DNA of 64,000 nt. Origin: Luteipulveratus flavus (lineage in GTDB: Bacteria > Actinomycetota > Actinomycetes > Actinomycetales > Dermatophilaceae). The stretch is taken from NCBI RefSeq assembly GCF_029080175.1, contig NZ_JARFJC010000049.1; one strand, 5' to 3'. Below the pieces are notes generated by a model. That model worked only from the letters and a program-made list of their open reading frames with translations. It did not search any database and was not told the DNA's origin. The position numbers and the translations under genes were made by a program. This document shows, piece after piece, positions 1 through 7,619 of the stretch (the first letter of the stretch is position 1; each line of letters begins with the position of its first letter).

Positions 1-396
1 GTCCCACACCGCGTCGGCGTCCTCCTGGTCGGTGAGGTCCGGGTGCCGGCCCTCGACATCCTCGAGCAGGATCGCGACCCAACCGTCCTCGTCATACTCC
101 GCCAGCAGCGCCGGACGGTACGGCACGGGCGGCAGCAGCCGCAGGATCCCCAGCTCGTGCCGGAACAGCCCGACCGTGTCGGCGTTGATCTCCTCGCCGA
201 CCGCCTTGACGAACGCCCGCTGACCGTCGGCGGTCTCGATCCGGGCGGCGCACCCGGGTGACATGCCGCCGATCTGGCCGGACGTCGTGACGACCGATGA
301 CCCGAGGGTCCGGTCGACCCAGTCGCGGACCCGTTCCGGGATCTGGTCGTAGTGCTGGCGGACACCGACGGCGCGCGGCTGGGTCATGCCGGCCAT
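1..396 (-). CDS. APH-family phosphotransferase, N-terminal part (cut by window edge)
   Basis: The reading frame is open from an ATG at 396 to the window edge, giving 132 residues with no stop. The visible part looks like the N-lobe of an aminoglycoside phosphotransferase/choline-kinase-fold enzyme. It has a glycine-rich segment (QIGGMSPGCAARI, about 42-54), then the ATP-contacting lysine in RAFVKAV (about 63), a helical EINADTVGLFRHELGIL stretch, and the hinge-like AILLEDVEG. The catalytic HxDxxxxN loop lies outside the window. It starts 33 nt after the stop of the GntR gene on the same strand, so it could be the last gene of that operon. Small-metabolite kinases such as hydroxylysine or homoserine kinases share this fold, so antibiotic resistance should not be assumed. 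Confidence 0.7.
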   Translation of the reverse strand, partial: MAGMTQPRAVGVRQHYDQIPERVRDWVDRTLGSSVVTTSGQIGGMSPGCAARIETADGQRAFVKAVGEEINADTVGLFRHELGILRLLPPVPYRPALLAEYDEDGWVAILLEDVEGRHPDLTDQEDADAVWD

Positions 397-429
397 GGTG
401 GCCGGTAACTGGCTGCCCGGTCGAACCGG

Positions 430-1095
430 CTACTCGGCGTGCAGCCGGGCGAGCGCGTCCCGCATGTGAGCCACCAGCAGGGAGTCGGTGAGGCGTGGCT
501 CGCGATCGATGAACGACCTTGCTATCGCTCGGTGCTCGTCCACCCGCTCGTCGTGGCTGGCGTACGTGGCCTTGAGGGCGTTCAGGCACATCCGAGTCTC
601 GGTGAGCAGGGTGGCGTGCATCTGTGCCAGGCGCGGGCTCTCGGACTGCTCGACCAGCAGCTCGTGGAACTGCAGGTCCGATGCGGCGAGCCCGGCCTCG
701 TCGTCGGCCGCCCCGGCCAGCGCCATCCGCTCGATCACGGTGAGCAGTGCCTCGCCCGCCTCGACCGGCCGGCGTTGATGGACCTGCTCGGCGGCCGCCC
801 GCTCGACCGCCTGGCGTGCCAGGTACATGTCGCGTACCCGCTCCGGCGTCATCTCGATGACGAACAGCCCGCGATTGCGGATCGACAGCAGGAGGCCCTC
901 CTGGGTGAGGCGTTGCAACCCCTCGCGCAGCGGTCCGCGGCTCACGCCCAGCTGGCGGGCGAGCTCGGCCTCACCGAGCTGGGTGCCGGGCGCGAGGTCG
1001 CCGGTGGCGATCGCCTCCCGGACGCGGTCGGCGACCATGCTCGCGGTGGACGGGCGGAGCACGGGTTCGAGCGGGGTGGGCATCGAGAGAGTCAT
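430..1095 (-). CDS. GntR-family transcriptional regulator, FCD (FadR) subfamily
   Basis: This 221-residue protein has an N-terminal winged helix (about 15-75; GDLAPGTQLGEAELARQLGVSRGPLREGLQRL contains the recognition helix). An all-helical FCD effector domain follows, with typical ligand or metal positions in DLQFHELL and the two later His-containing helices (DEHRAIARSF, LLVAHMRDAL). The ATG at 1095 has an AGGAGG site 7 nt upstream. Its ATGA overlaps the stop of the racemase-fold gene before it, so it is co-transcribed with that operon. FCD regulators usually repress catabolic operons and release DNA on binding a small carboxylate or amino acid. The likely target is the palindrome at 5169-5182 between the two divergent operons (inference). 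Confidence 0.9.
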   Translation of the reverse strand: MTLSMPTPLEPVLRPSTASMVADRVREAIATGDLAPGTQLGEAELARQLGVSRGPLREGLQRLTQEGLLLSIRNRGLFVIEMTPERVRDMYLARQAVERAAAEQVHQRRPVEAGEALLTVIERMALAGAADDEAGLAASDLQFHELLVEQSESPRLAQMHATLLTETRMCLNALKATYASHDERVDEHRAIARSFIDREPRLTDSLLVAHMRDALARLHAE

Positions 1096-1838
1096 GTCCT
1101 GTCCTCCTGGTTCGCGAAGAGCCGGCCGAGCCCGTCCACCGGTACGACCGCGTCCAGCAGGTCCAGGCCCTTCCACACGGTGACCTGGTTGGCGGTGAGC
1201 ACGGTCGTGCCGACGGCGTCCTCGAGGTCGCCGAGCCACTGCAGAGTGTGCATGGCGGTGTCCGGGACCAGCACGGCGTCCGGCTCTCCCGACAGGTCGG
1301 CGCCGCGCACGAGCCGTACGACGTCGTCCTGCCCGAGGATCCCGACCTCGGCGGCCGTGACGATGTCGTTGCTGTGCAGGGCGGTCACCTCGATGCGGTC
1401 GCCGGCGAGGAAGTCCACGAACGCGCGCGCGACGTCCTCCGGGTACGACGCGACGACGCTGACCCGCCGTGCTCCGAGGGAGCGGCAGGCGTCGACGAAC
1501 GCGAGCGAGGTGGACGAGCACGGCCGGCCGGTGAGCTGCTCCAGGTCGCGGACCTGTCGGTGCGCGCCGTCCCAGCCGAAGACGAACGACCCCGACGTGC
1601 ACGCCCACATGACCGCGTCGGGTCCGTGCTCGGCCAGGAGGGTACGAGCGCCCTCGGCGAGCCGGGACCGCGAGCCGAGGTCGAGCAAGGCGTCCACGCG
1701 GTGCGCGTCCTCCCCGACCGAGGTGTGCACGAGTGGCAGCTCCCACGGTGGGTCGACCCGTCCGCGCAGCCGGGTCTCCAGCGCGGGGTAGTCGTCCTCG
1801 GCGCTGTGCCCGGGGTAGAGGAGTCCGATGCGCGGCAT
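1092..1838 (-). CDS. Asp/Glu racemase-superfamily protein (maleate isomerase / EutA-like), second cysteine missing
   Basis: This 248-residue protein belongs to the two-lobed aspartate/glutamate racemase superfamily, which includes maleate cis-trans isomerase, arylmalonate decarboxylase and ectoine-utilisation protein EutA. It begins with the typical RIGLLYPG strand. The first catalytic cysteine is in WACTSGSF (C80). The second site, where the sister gene at 4335-5144 has SCTN, reads VPDTAM, so Asp193 replaces Cys. Family members need both cysteines for racemisation or isomerisation, so this copy probably does a one-base reaction or has another role (inference). The C-terminal TANQVTVWKGL motif is shared with the sister protein. 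It lies 2 bp after the aminotransferase stop and overlaps the GntR start by 4 bp. Confidence 0.85.
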   Translation of the reverse strand: MPRIGLLYPGHSAEDDYPALETRLRGRVDPPWELPLVHTSVGEDAHRVDALLDLGSRSRLAEGARTLLAEHGPDAVMWACTSGSFVFGWDGAHRQVRDLEQLTGRPCSSTSLAFVDACRSLGARRVSVVASYPEDVARAFVDFLAGDRIEVTALHSNDIVTAAEVGILGQDDVVRLVRGADLSGEPDAVLVPDTAMHTLQWLGDLEDAVGTTVLTANQVTVWKGLDLLDAVVPVDGLGRLFANQEDRT

Positions 1839-1840
1839 GC

Positions 1841-3043
1841 TCAGACCACCCTGTCGACCGCGCGGCGCAGCCGGGCGACGCCCTCGTGGATGCGTGCGGG
1901 TGAGGTGGCCGCGAAGCACACGCGCAGCGCGTTCGGGAAGTGCTTGCCGGGCGAGAACGCGTTGCCGGGGATGAACGCGACGCCCTCGGCGAGCGCGACC
2001 TCGAACAGTGCCTCGGTGTCGACGTCGTCCTCGAAGGTGACCCACAGGAAGAACCCGCCCTCGGGGTCGGTCCAGCGGGCGCGGTCGCCGAGCTGCTCGG
2101 CCAGTGCGGTCTGCATCGCGAGCTTCCGCTGCCGGTACACCTCGCGCTGCACCGCGACGTGCTTGCGGAGGTATCCGGCGCGCAGGAAGCCGGCGATCAG
2201 TCGCTGCATCGGCAGGTTCGTGCAGGTGTCCATGGCCTGCTTGGCGTTGATCAGCAGCTGCTGCAGCTCCGGTGCGGCGTCGACCCATCCCACCCGCAGC
2301 CCGGGCGCGATGACCTTGGAGAACGTCCGTACCGACAGCACCAGCGGGTCGCCGTCGGCCAGCTCGTGCAGGGACGGGAGCTGCTCTCCCGCGAAGCGCA
2401 GCATCCCGTACGGGTCGTCGTCGATCACGAGGCTGCCCCACCGGTCGGCCAGCTCGAGCAGACGATGCCGTCGTTCCAGGCTCATCGACGCGCCGGAGGG
2501 GTTCTGGAAGGTCGGGATCGTGTAGATGACCTTGGGTGGCCGACCGGCCGCGACCATCTCCTCCAGGCGGTCGACCTGCATCCCCTCGGCGTCGACCGGC
2601 ACCTCCAGCAGCTCGCCTTGGTACGAGCGGGCGGTCGCGGATCCGTTAGTGTACGTGGGTGATTCGACGACGACGAGGTCACCGGGGTCGACGAAGAGCT
2701 TGAACGCCAGGTCCAGCCCCTGCATCCCACCGGAGGTGATGGTGAGTCGCTCCGGCGTGGTGGCGTCGGTCGTACCCTCGAGCTCGGTCAGCAGCGCGTC
2801 GCGCAACGTCGGGTCGCCCTCGGTGGCTGCGTAGTCGAACGCGTCCGGCGACTCGGCGCCGATCTCATGGACGCCGATCTGTGCAAGCAGATGCGTCGGA
2901 ATCGCTTCCGGCGCAGGGCTTCCCATGGCGAAGCGGACGATGTCGTGACGTTGCTTGGCCAGCAGCGACGTGCTCGAGTCGATCACCGACCCGACCAGGT
3001 CAGCGGCCCGGCCGGCGAGCGGCAGCGTTGGTGTGTCGGTCAT
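1841..3043 (-). CDS. PLP-dependent aminotransferase, class I/II (2-aminoadipate aminotransferase / MocR-domain-like)
   Basis: This 400-residue fold-type I aminotransferase is close to the LysN/2-aminoadipate transaminase group. The PLP lysine is in SVRTFSKVIAPGLRVGW (K243). Other cofactor contacts are N181 (FQNPSG), D209 and Y212 (DDDPYG), and the C-terminal carboxylate-binding arginine is in NALRVCF. The start at 3043 is preferred because GGAGG lies 6 nt upstream. An alternative ATG at 3088 overlaps the upstream stop (ATGA) but has its AAGGA directly against it. It sits between the M24 gene and the second racemase-fold gene in a tight operon. It probably moves an amino group on the pathway intermediate; the substrate cannot be told from sequence. 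Confidence 0.9.
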   Translation of the reverse strand: MTDTPTLPLAGRAADLVGSVIDSSTSLLAKQRHDIVRFAMGSPAPEAIPTHLLAQIGVHEIGAESPDAFDYAATEGDPTLRDALLTELEGTTDATTPERLTITSGGMQGLDLAFKLFVDPGDLVVVESPTYTNGSATARSYQGELLEVPVDAEGMQVDRLEEMVAAGRPPKVIYTIPTFQNPSGASMSLERRHRLLELADRWGSLVIDDDPYGMLRFAGEQLPSLHELADGDPLVLSVRTFSKVIAPGLRVGWVDAAPELQQLLINAKQAMDTCTNLPMQRLIAGFLRAGYLRKHVAVQREVYRQRKLAMQTALAEQLGDRARWTDPEGGFFLWVTFEDDVDTEALFEVALAEGVAFIPGNAFSPGKHFPNALRVCFAATSPARIHEGVARLRRAVDRVV

Positions 3044-3084
3044 GCGCACCTCCGTTGTCGAGCGAATCTCATTTCGTGACAGCG

Positions 3085-4338
3085 TCATTCCTTGACGGTC
3101 AGCCCTCCTGGAACGTCGGTGAGCCGGTCGGCGCCGGACTCGGTGACGAGGATCGACTCGGACGTCTCGTACCCCCAGCCGTCCATCCACATGCCGAGGA
3201 TCACGTGGAACGCCATCCCCACCTGCAGCACCGTCTTCTCCTCCGACCGCAGGCTCACCGTGCGCTCGCCCCAGTCGGGTGGGTACCCGACGCCGATGGA
3301 GTAGCCGATCCGCGACTCCTTGTGCAGGTCGTACCGGGCGATGGTGGACGCGAAGGCGTGGTGCACGTCGCTGCCCTGGGCGCCGGGTCGGGCAGCAGCC
3401 AGAGCCGCCGCCATCCCCTCGCTCACGGCCTCCGCGCACGAGCGCAGGCGCTCCGGCGGACGGCCGAGCACGACCGTACGGGCCAGCGGGGCGTGGTAGC
3501 GGTGGTGGACGCCCGCGAGCTCGACGGTGGTCGCCTCGCCCTGGACCAGCGGCAGGTCCGACCAGGTCAGGTGCGGGGTCCCGGCGGTCTCGCCGGTCGG
3601 CAGCATCGGCACGATCGCGGGGTAGTCGCCGCCCAGCTGGTGCGCACCGAGCGCCTGGGCGTGCTGGATCTCGGCCACCACGTCGCACTGGCGCCGCCCG
3701 ACCTCGATCCCGGCGACGGCGATCTCCATGACGCGCTGCGCGATCTCGCCGGCGACGCGCAGCTTGGCCTGCTCGCGCTCGGACTTGATCACCCGCACCC
3801 AGTTGACCAGCTCGTGGCTGTCGACGAGGCTCGCCCGGCCCAGGTGGGAGTGCAGCGCGAGGAACCCGCGCGGGCTGAAGAAGTGGGCGTCGGTCTCGGT
3901 GGCGACGACGGCGTCGGCGGAGTCGGTGAGAACGCCGATCTCCAGGGCGCGCCGGGCGATCCAGTCGAACGGGTGGACGTCGTCGCGGTGGACCAGGTCC
4001 TCGGGGTAGCCGTGGACGCGGTCGCGCGGGAGGCAGGCGGTGTAGTGCGCGCCCTGGGCGTCCATCGACCGGGCGAACAGGTGAGGCTCGCCGCTCGCCG
4101 GGACCACCAGGCACTGCGGCATGTAGAAGGACCACGCGTTGTAGCCGGTCAGGTAGTAGAGGTTGGCGGGGTCGACGACGACGAGAGCCGAGAGCGAACG
4201 CTCCGCCATCCGCGCCTGCACCGCGGCCCGCCGGGCGGTGTACTCCTCGACCGGGAAGGGCCGCGACCGCAGCTCACCCCCGTCCTCCGGCGCGGTGGCG
4301 GGCGCGACACCGCCCGACGTCGGGTCGATGCGGCTCAT
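3085..4338 (-). CDS. M24-fold hydrolase resembling ectoine hydrolase (DoeA/EutD-like), metal ligands lost
   Basis: This 417-residue pita-bread-fold protein has a creatinase-type N-domain (about 30-180), including LYYLTGYNAWSFYMPQ, which closely resembles ectoine hydrolases as I remember them. The C-terminal M24 domain (about 185-410) lacks the dinuclear metal site. Aligned with the true Map at 56641, the Asp/Asp/His/Glu ligands fall at E273 (VELAG), P284 (HAPLART), the YSIGVGYPPDWGE stretch and the HVILGMW stretch. Only the last Glu (SESILVTE) remains. This pattern is typical of the ectoine-hydrolase branch, where chemistry is thought not to need the metal pair. Its ATG overlaps the stop of the upstream racemase-fold gene (ATGA). 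Likely role: hydrolytic opening of a cyclic or amide-bonded substrate. No eutE-like deacetylase is nearby, so ectoine itself is not established. Confidence 0.8.
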   Translation of the reverse strand: MSRIDPTSGGVAPATAPEDGGELRSRPFPVEEYTARRAAVQARMAERSLSALVVVDPANLYYLTGYNAWSFYMPQCLVVPASGEPHLFARSMDAQGAHYTACLPRDRVHGYPEDLVHRDDVHPFDWIARRALEIGVLTDSADAVVATETDAHFFSPRGFLALHSHLGRASLVDSHELVNWVRVIKSEREQAKLRVAGEIAQRVMEIAVAGIEVGRRQCDVVAEIQHAQALGAHQLGGDYPAIVPMLPTGETAGTPHLTWSDLPLVQGEATTVELAGVHHRYHAPLARTVVLGRPPERLRSCAEAVSEGMAAALAAARPGAQGSDVHHAFASTIARYDLHKESRIGYSIGVGYPPDWGERTVSLRSEEKTVLQVGMAFHVILGMWMDGWGYETSESILVTESGADRLTDVPGGLTVKE

Positions 4339-5144
4339 GCGGCCCGCCCGTGCCGGGTGTCGAGCAGGCGTTGCCCCGGACCGACGGCGTCCAGCCCGGC
4401 CAGCTGCAGGGCCGCCCACACCGTGACCTGGTTCGCGGTGAGGACAGGGATGCCCAGCTCGCGCTCCAGCGGCACGATGAGGTCGTACGTCGGCAGGTTC
4501 GTGCACGAGAGGAAGACCGCCTCGCACCCGCTGCCCGCGGCGACCGCCTCACGGGCGAGGTCGACCGTGACCGCGTACGGGACGCGCCAGATGAGACCGG
4601 CGAGTCCCAGCCGAGCGCTGCCCGTGACGGCGACCCCGGTGTCGGCCAGGTAGCCCTCGAGCGCGCAGGTGATGGCCTCGTCGTACGGGGTGGCGACCGC
4701 GATCCTGCTGACGCCGAGGTGCCGCAGGGCGGACACCATCGCGCCGGACGTCGACACGGCGGCCGGGGCTCCGGAGGCGAACATCGCCTCCAGCAGGGCG
4801 CGCTCGCCCTCGACGCCGTGCACGAAGCTGCCGGACGTGCACGCGTACGCGACGACCTCCGGGCGCGTCGCGAGGAGCCGGCTGGTGCACTCGGCCACGA
4901 CGTCGACGTCGCCGACCTCGGCCGCCTGGTCGATCGAGACCGGGAGCGCGCAGTACGGCGTGCGGGTGACCAGGAGGGTGGCCCGTTCGGGCGCCCAGCG
5001 CCACAGCTCGCGGTCCAGCGCGAAGTCGTGCGGCGCGACGACACCGATGCCGACGTCGCCGACGGGCGCGTCGCGGGGGACGCCGGCGAGGGTTGCGTCG
5101 GCTCGCTCGACGACCTCCGGATCGAGGCCGGGGTGGCGCTTCAT
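4335..5144 (-). CDS. Asp/Glu racemase-superfamily protein (maleate isomerase / EutA-like), both cysteines present
   Basis: This 269-residue protein is of the same superfamily as the gene at 1092-1838, with both catalytic cysteines in place: YACTSGSF (C102) and LSCTNLPTYD (C214). The conserved TANQVTVWAALQL segment follows near the C-terminus. Expected chemistry is two-base proton transfer or cis-trans isomerisation of a dicarboxylate-like substrate (family knowledge). It is the first gene of the leftward operon. The ATG at 5144 has no clear Shine-Dalgarno site. In-frame GTG 5159 and TTG 5180 are alternatives, but the latter would start inside the palindromic operator. Its stop overlaps the M24 start by 4 bp. 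Confidence 0.88.
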   Translation of the reverse strand: MKRHPGLDPEVVERADATLAGVPRDAPVGDVGIGVVAPHDFALDRELWRWAPERATLLVTRTPYCALPVSIDQAAEVGDVDVVAECTSRLLATRPEVVAYACTSGSFVHGVEGERALLEAMFASGAPAAVSTSGAMVSALRHLGVSRIAVATPYDEAITCALEGYLADTGVAVTGSARLGLAGLIWRVPYAVTVDLAREAVAAGSGCEAVFLSCTNLPTYDLIVPLERELGIPVLTANQVTVWAALQLAGLDAVGPGQRLLDTRHGRAA

Positions 5145-5168
5145 CCGGCCATGGTGCACAGCCGGTCG

Positions 5169-5209
5169 GATTGTTGACAATCGGTCTGACGGATTTCTAC
5201 GTTGACGTG
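5169..5209 (+). promoter_or_regulatory. Divergent control region: palindromic operator plus -35/-10 for the rightward operon
   Basis: GATTGT (5169-5174) and ACAATC (5177-5182) form a perfect inverted repeat around a 2-nt centre. The right half overlaps a consensus -35, TTGACA (5174-5179). Eighteen bases later TACGTT (5198-5203) can act as -10, 6 nt before the GTG start at 5210. The ATTGT-N2-ACAAT layout matches sites of FCD-type GntR repressors, and such a gene is encoded at 430-1095. Confidence 0.7.
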
Positions 5210-6196
5210 GTGCGTCTCACCCCTCCCGCCGTCGTCGTCCTCTGCTCGACACCGCAGGAGCGGCCCGCTCACCTGGAGCCTCTCACCGGGCGGGTCGAGC
5301 TGCGGTTCACCGACGCGGCCGGGCTGGCCGACGCGCTGCCCGGAGCCAGGGCGCTGCTGCTGTGGGACTTCTTCTCCGACGCCCTGCAGGGTGTCTGGGA
5401 CCGGCGCGGCGGGTTGGAGTGGATCCACGTGGCCGCCGCGGGGGTGGACCGGCTGCTGTTCGAGGAGCTGCGCGCCTCGGACGTCGTCGTGACCAATGCG
5501 CGCGGGGTGTTCGACCGGCCGATCGCCGAGTTCGTCCTCGCCTCGGTCCTGGCTCACGCGAAGCTGCTGCACGAGAGCCACGACCTGCAGGCGGACGGAG
5601 TCTGGCAGCACCGCGAGCCGCGGGCCGTCGAGGGCGCCCGTGCACTCGTGATCGGCACCGGCGGGATCGGGCGGGCGACCGGCCGGCTGCTGAGCGCGGT
5701 CGGCCTGCGGGTGAGCGGCGCGGGTCGGACGGAGCGGCCGGACGACCCCGACCTCGGGCAGGTGTACGACAGCGGCCGGTTGGCCGAGTACGTCGAGGAG
5801 TTCGACTACGTCGTGAACGCCGCCCCGCTGACGAGCGCCACCCGGGGGCTCGTCGACGCGAGTGTGCTCGCCGCGATGCGTCCGTCGGCGTACCTGGTCA
5901 ACGTCGGGCGTGGAGCGACGGTGGTGGAGGACGACCTGGTCGACGCACTGCGGCGCGGCGAGATCGCCGGGGCGGCGCTGGACGTCTTCGAGGCCGAGCC
6001 GCTGCCGACGGACTCGCCGCTGTGGTCGATGCCCGGCGTGGCCGTCTCGGCGCACATGTCGGGCGACGTCGTCGGTTGGCGGGACATGCTCGCGCGGCAG
6101 TTCGTCGACCAGGCGCTGCGCTGGGTCGAGGGTCGTTCGTTGGAGAACATCGTGGACAAGAGGCTCGGCTACGTCCCTGGGCAGGTGGTCTCGTGA
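5210..6196 (+). CDS. D-2-hydroxyacid dehydrogenase family NAD(P)-dependent oxidoreductase
   Basis: This 328-residue protein has a split N/C catalytic domain around a Rossmann domain whose GTGGIG dinucleotide motif is at 149-154. The substrate arginine is in NVGRGATVVE (R234), the acid in DVFEAEP (about 261-263) and the catalytic histidine in SAHMSGD (H282). The family reduces 2-oxoacids to D-2-hydroxyacids or the reverse. GTG 5210 is chosen because the -10 box TACGTT ends 6 nt before it and no Shine-Dalgarno is present, so the mRNA may be leaderless; GTG 5207 is also possible. It is the first gene of the rightward operon, and its stop overlaps the amidase GTG start. Confidence 0.92.
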   Translation: MRLTPPAVVVLCSTPQERPAHLEPLTGRVELRFTDAAGLADALPGARALLLWDFFSDALQGVWDRRGGLEWIHVAAAGVDRLLFEELRASDVVVTNARGVFDRPIAEFVLASVLAHAKLLHESHDLQADGVWQHREPRAVEGARALVIGTGGIGRATGRLLSAVGLRVSGAGRTERPDDPDLGQVYDSGRLAEYVEEFDYVVNAAPLTSATRGLVDASVLAAMRPSAYLVNVGRGATVVEDDLVDALRRGEIAGAALDVFEAEPLPTDSPLWSMPGVAVSAHMSGDVVGWRDMLARQFVDQALRWVEGRSLENIVDKRLGYVPGQVVS

Positions 6197-7608
6197 CTGT
6201 TTCGCTCAATCTCCTGCCGGCTGCAGAGCTGGTCGCCGGATTTGGTTCCGGCGCATGGGATCCCGTCGACGCGTACGAGGCGTCGGTGGCCGCCGTACGC
6301 GAGCTGGACCGTCACGTGAACGCCATCGTCATGCTCGACGAGGAGGCCGGGGCGCAGGCGGCGAAGGAGTCGGCACGACGCTGGCAGAGCGGCGAGACGC
6401 TCAGCCCGGTCGACGGGGTCCCGATCACGATCAAGGACATCGTGCTGACCCGCGGCTGGCCGACGCTCAAGGGCAGCAGCCTGGTCGACAGCTCCGGACC
6501 GTGGGAGGACGACGCGCCCGCGACCGCTCGGCTGCGCGAGTCGGGTGCGGTGATCTTCGGGAAGAACACGACGCCGGAGTTCGGCTGGAAGGGAGTCACC
6601 GACTCGGCCCGGCATGGCGTGACCCGCAACCCGTGGGACCCGTCGCGGACGTCCGGCGGGTCCAGCGGGGGAGCGGCAGCTGCCACCGCGCTCGGGATGG
6701 GCACGTGGTCCGTGGGCACCGATGGTGGTGGATCCGTCCGGATACCAGGATCTTTCAGCGGTGTCGTCGCGCTCAAGCCCACCTACGGACAGGTCCCGGT
6801 CTGGCCGGCGAGTGCGTACGGGACGCTCTCGCACGTCGGTCCGATGACCCGCACGGTCCAGGACTGTGCGCTCCTGCTGGACGTCCTCGCCCGTCCCGAC
6901 GCCCGCGACTGGTCGGCCCTCGGGGCGCCAGCCTCCTCGTACGCCGGTGCTCTCGACGGTGGCGTGGCGGGCCTGCGCGTCGCGTTCTCGCCGGACCTCG
7001 GGTACGGGCACAACGACCCAGCCGTCGATGCGGCGGTGCGCGCGGCGGTGGAGGTGCTGGCCGACCTGGGCGCCCGGGTCTCGGAGATCGATCTGGGGCT
7101 GGACGACCCGGTGGAGGCATTCCACGTGCTGTGGTTCAGCGGTGCAGCAAAGGTGCTGCGGAGCTTCGACCGCGCGGCGCTCGCCCGCGTGGAACCCGCT
7201 CTGGCGCAGGGCATTCGTGAGTACGGCCTGGACGCGAGTGCTGCGGACTACCTCGACGCGACCGAGGTGCGGATGTCGCTCGGCCAGCGGATGGGAGAGC
7301 TGCACCGGACGTACGACGTGCTCGTCACGCCGACCATGCCGATCACGGCGTTCACCGCGGGTCAGGCGGCGCCGGACGGCTGGCCGTCCTGGCTGTGGAC
7401 GTCGTGGACGCCGTACACCTACCCCTTCAACATGACCCAGCAGCCGGCGCTCACCGTGCCGTGCGGGTTCGACGCCGACGGTTTGCCGATCGGGTTGCAG
7501 GTGGTCGGGCCTCGGCATGCCGATGCGCTCGTGCTGCGCGTCGGGCAGGCGTACGAGCAGGCCACCGACTGGCACACCCGCCGTCCGCCCTTGCTGAATC
7601 AGGTGTGA
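6193..7608 (+). CDS. Amidase, amidase-signature family
   Basis: This 471-residue protein carries the complete Ser-cisSer-Lys machinery: K81 (VPITIKDIV), cis-Ser 157 in SGGSSGGAAAA, and the nucleophile S181 in DGGGSVRIP. It hydrolyses carboxylic amides to acids and ammonia (family knowledge). The C-terminal PFNMTQQPALTVPCGF and GLPIGLQVVGP segments are typical of the family. The GTG start overlaps the dehydrogenase stop (GTGA), showing translational coupling. Within the divergent catabolic locus it could cut an open-chain amide or N-carbamoyl intermediate. A gatA role is unlikely because gatB and gatC are absent and the context is catabolic. Confidence 0.93.
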   Translation: MTVSLNLLPAAELVAGFGSGAWDPVDAYEASVAAVRELDRHVNAIVMLDEEAGAQAAKESARRWQSGETLSPVDGVPITIKDIVLTRGWPTLKGSSLVDSSGPWEDDAPATARLRESGAVIFGKNTTPEFGWKGVTDSARHGVTRNPWDPSRTSGGSSGGAAAATALGMGTWSVGTDGGGSVRIPGSFSGVVALKPTYGQVPVWPASAYGTLSHVGPMTRTVQDCALLLDVLARPDARDWSALGAPASSYAGALDGGVAGLRVAFSPDLGYGHNDPAVDAAVRAAVEVLADLGARVSEIDLGLDDPVEAFHVLWFSGAAKVLRSFDRAALARVEPALAQGIREYGLDASAADYLDATEVRMSLGQRMGELHRTYDVLVTPTMPITAFTAGQAAPDGWPSWLWTSWTPYTYPFNMTQQPALTVPCGFDADGLPIGLQVVGPRHADALVLRVGQAYEQATDWHTRRPPLLNQV

Positions 7609-7619
7609 GGAGAACGGCT

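Noticed and set aside
397..429. Terminator between the GntR and APH-like genes
   Set aside because: Only a 4-bp CCGG/CCGG stem is present, too weak to call.
1841..4135. A single 764-residue reading frame on the minus strand that might be a fusion protein
   Set aside because: Only the last 400 residues form the aminotransferase. The upstream part is Arg/Pro-rich shadow of the M24 gene, and a clear GGAGG site supports the start at 3043.
3085..5144. Firm assignment as an ectoine degradation operon
   Set aside because: EutD- and EutA-like proteins are present, but the deacetylase, class III aminotransferase, eutB and eutC are missing, so only resemblance is claimed.
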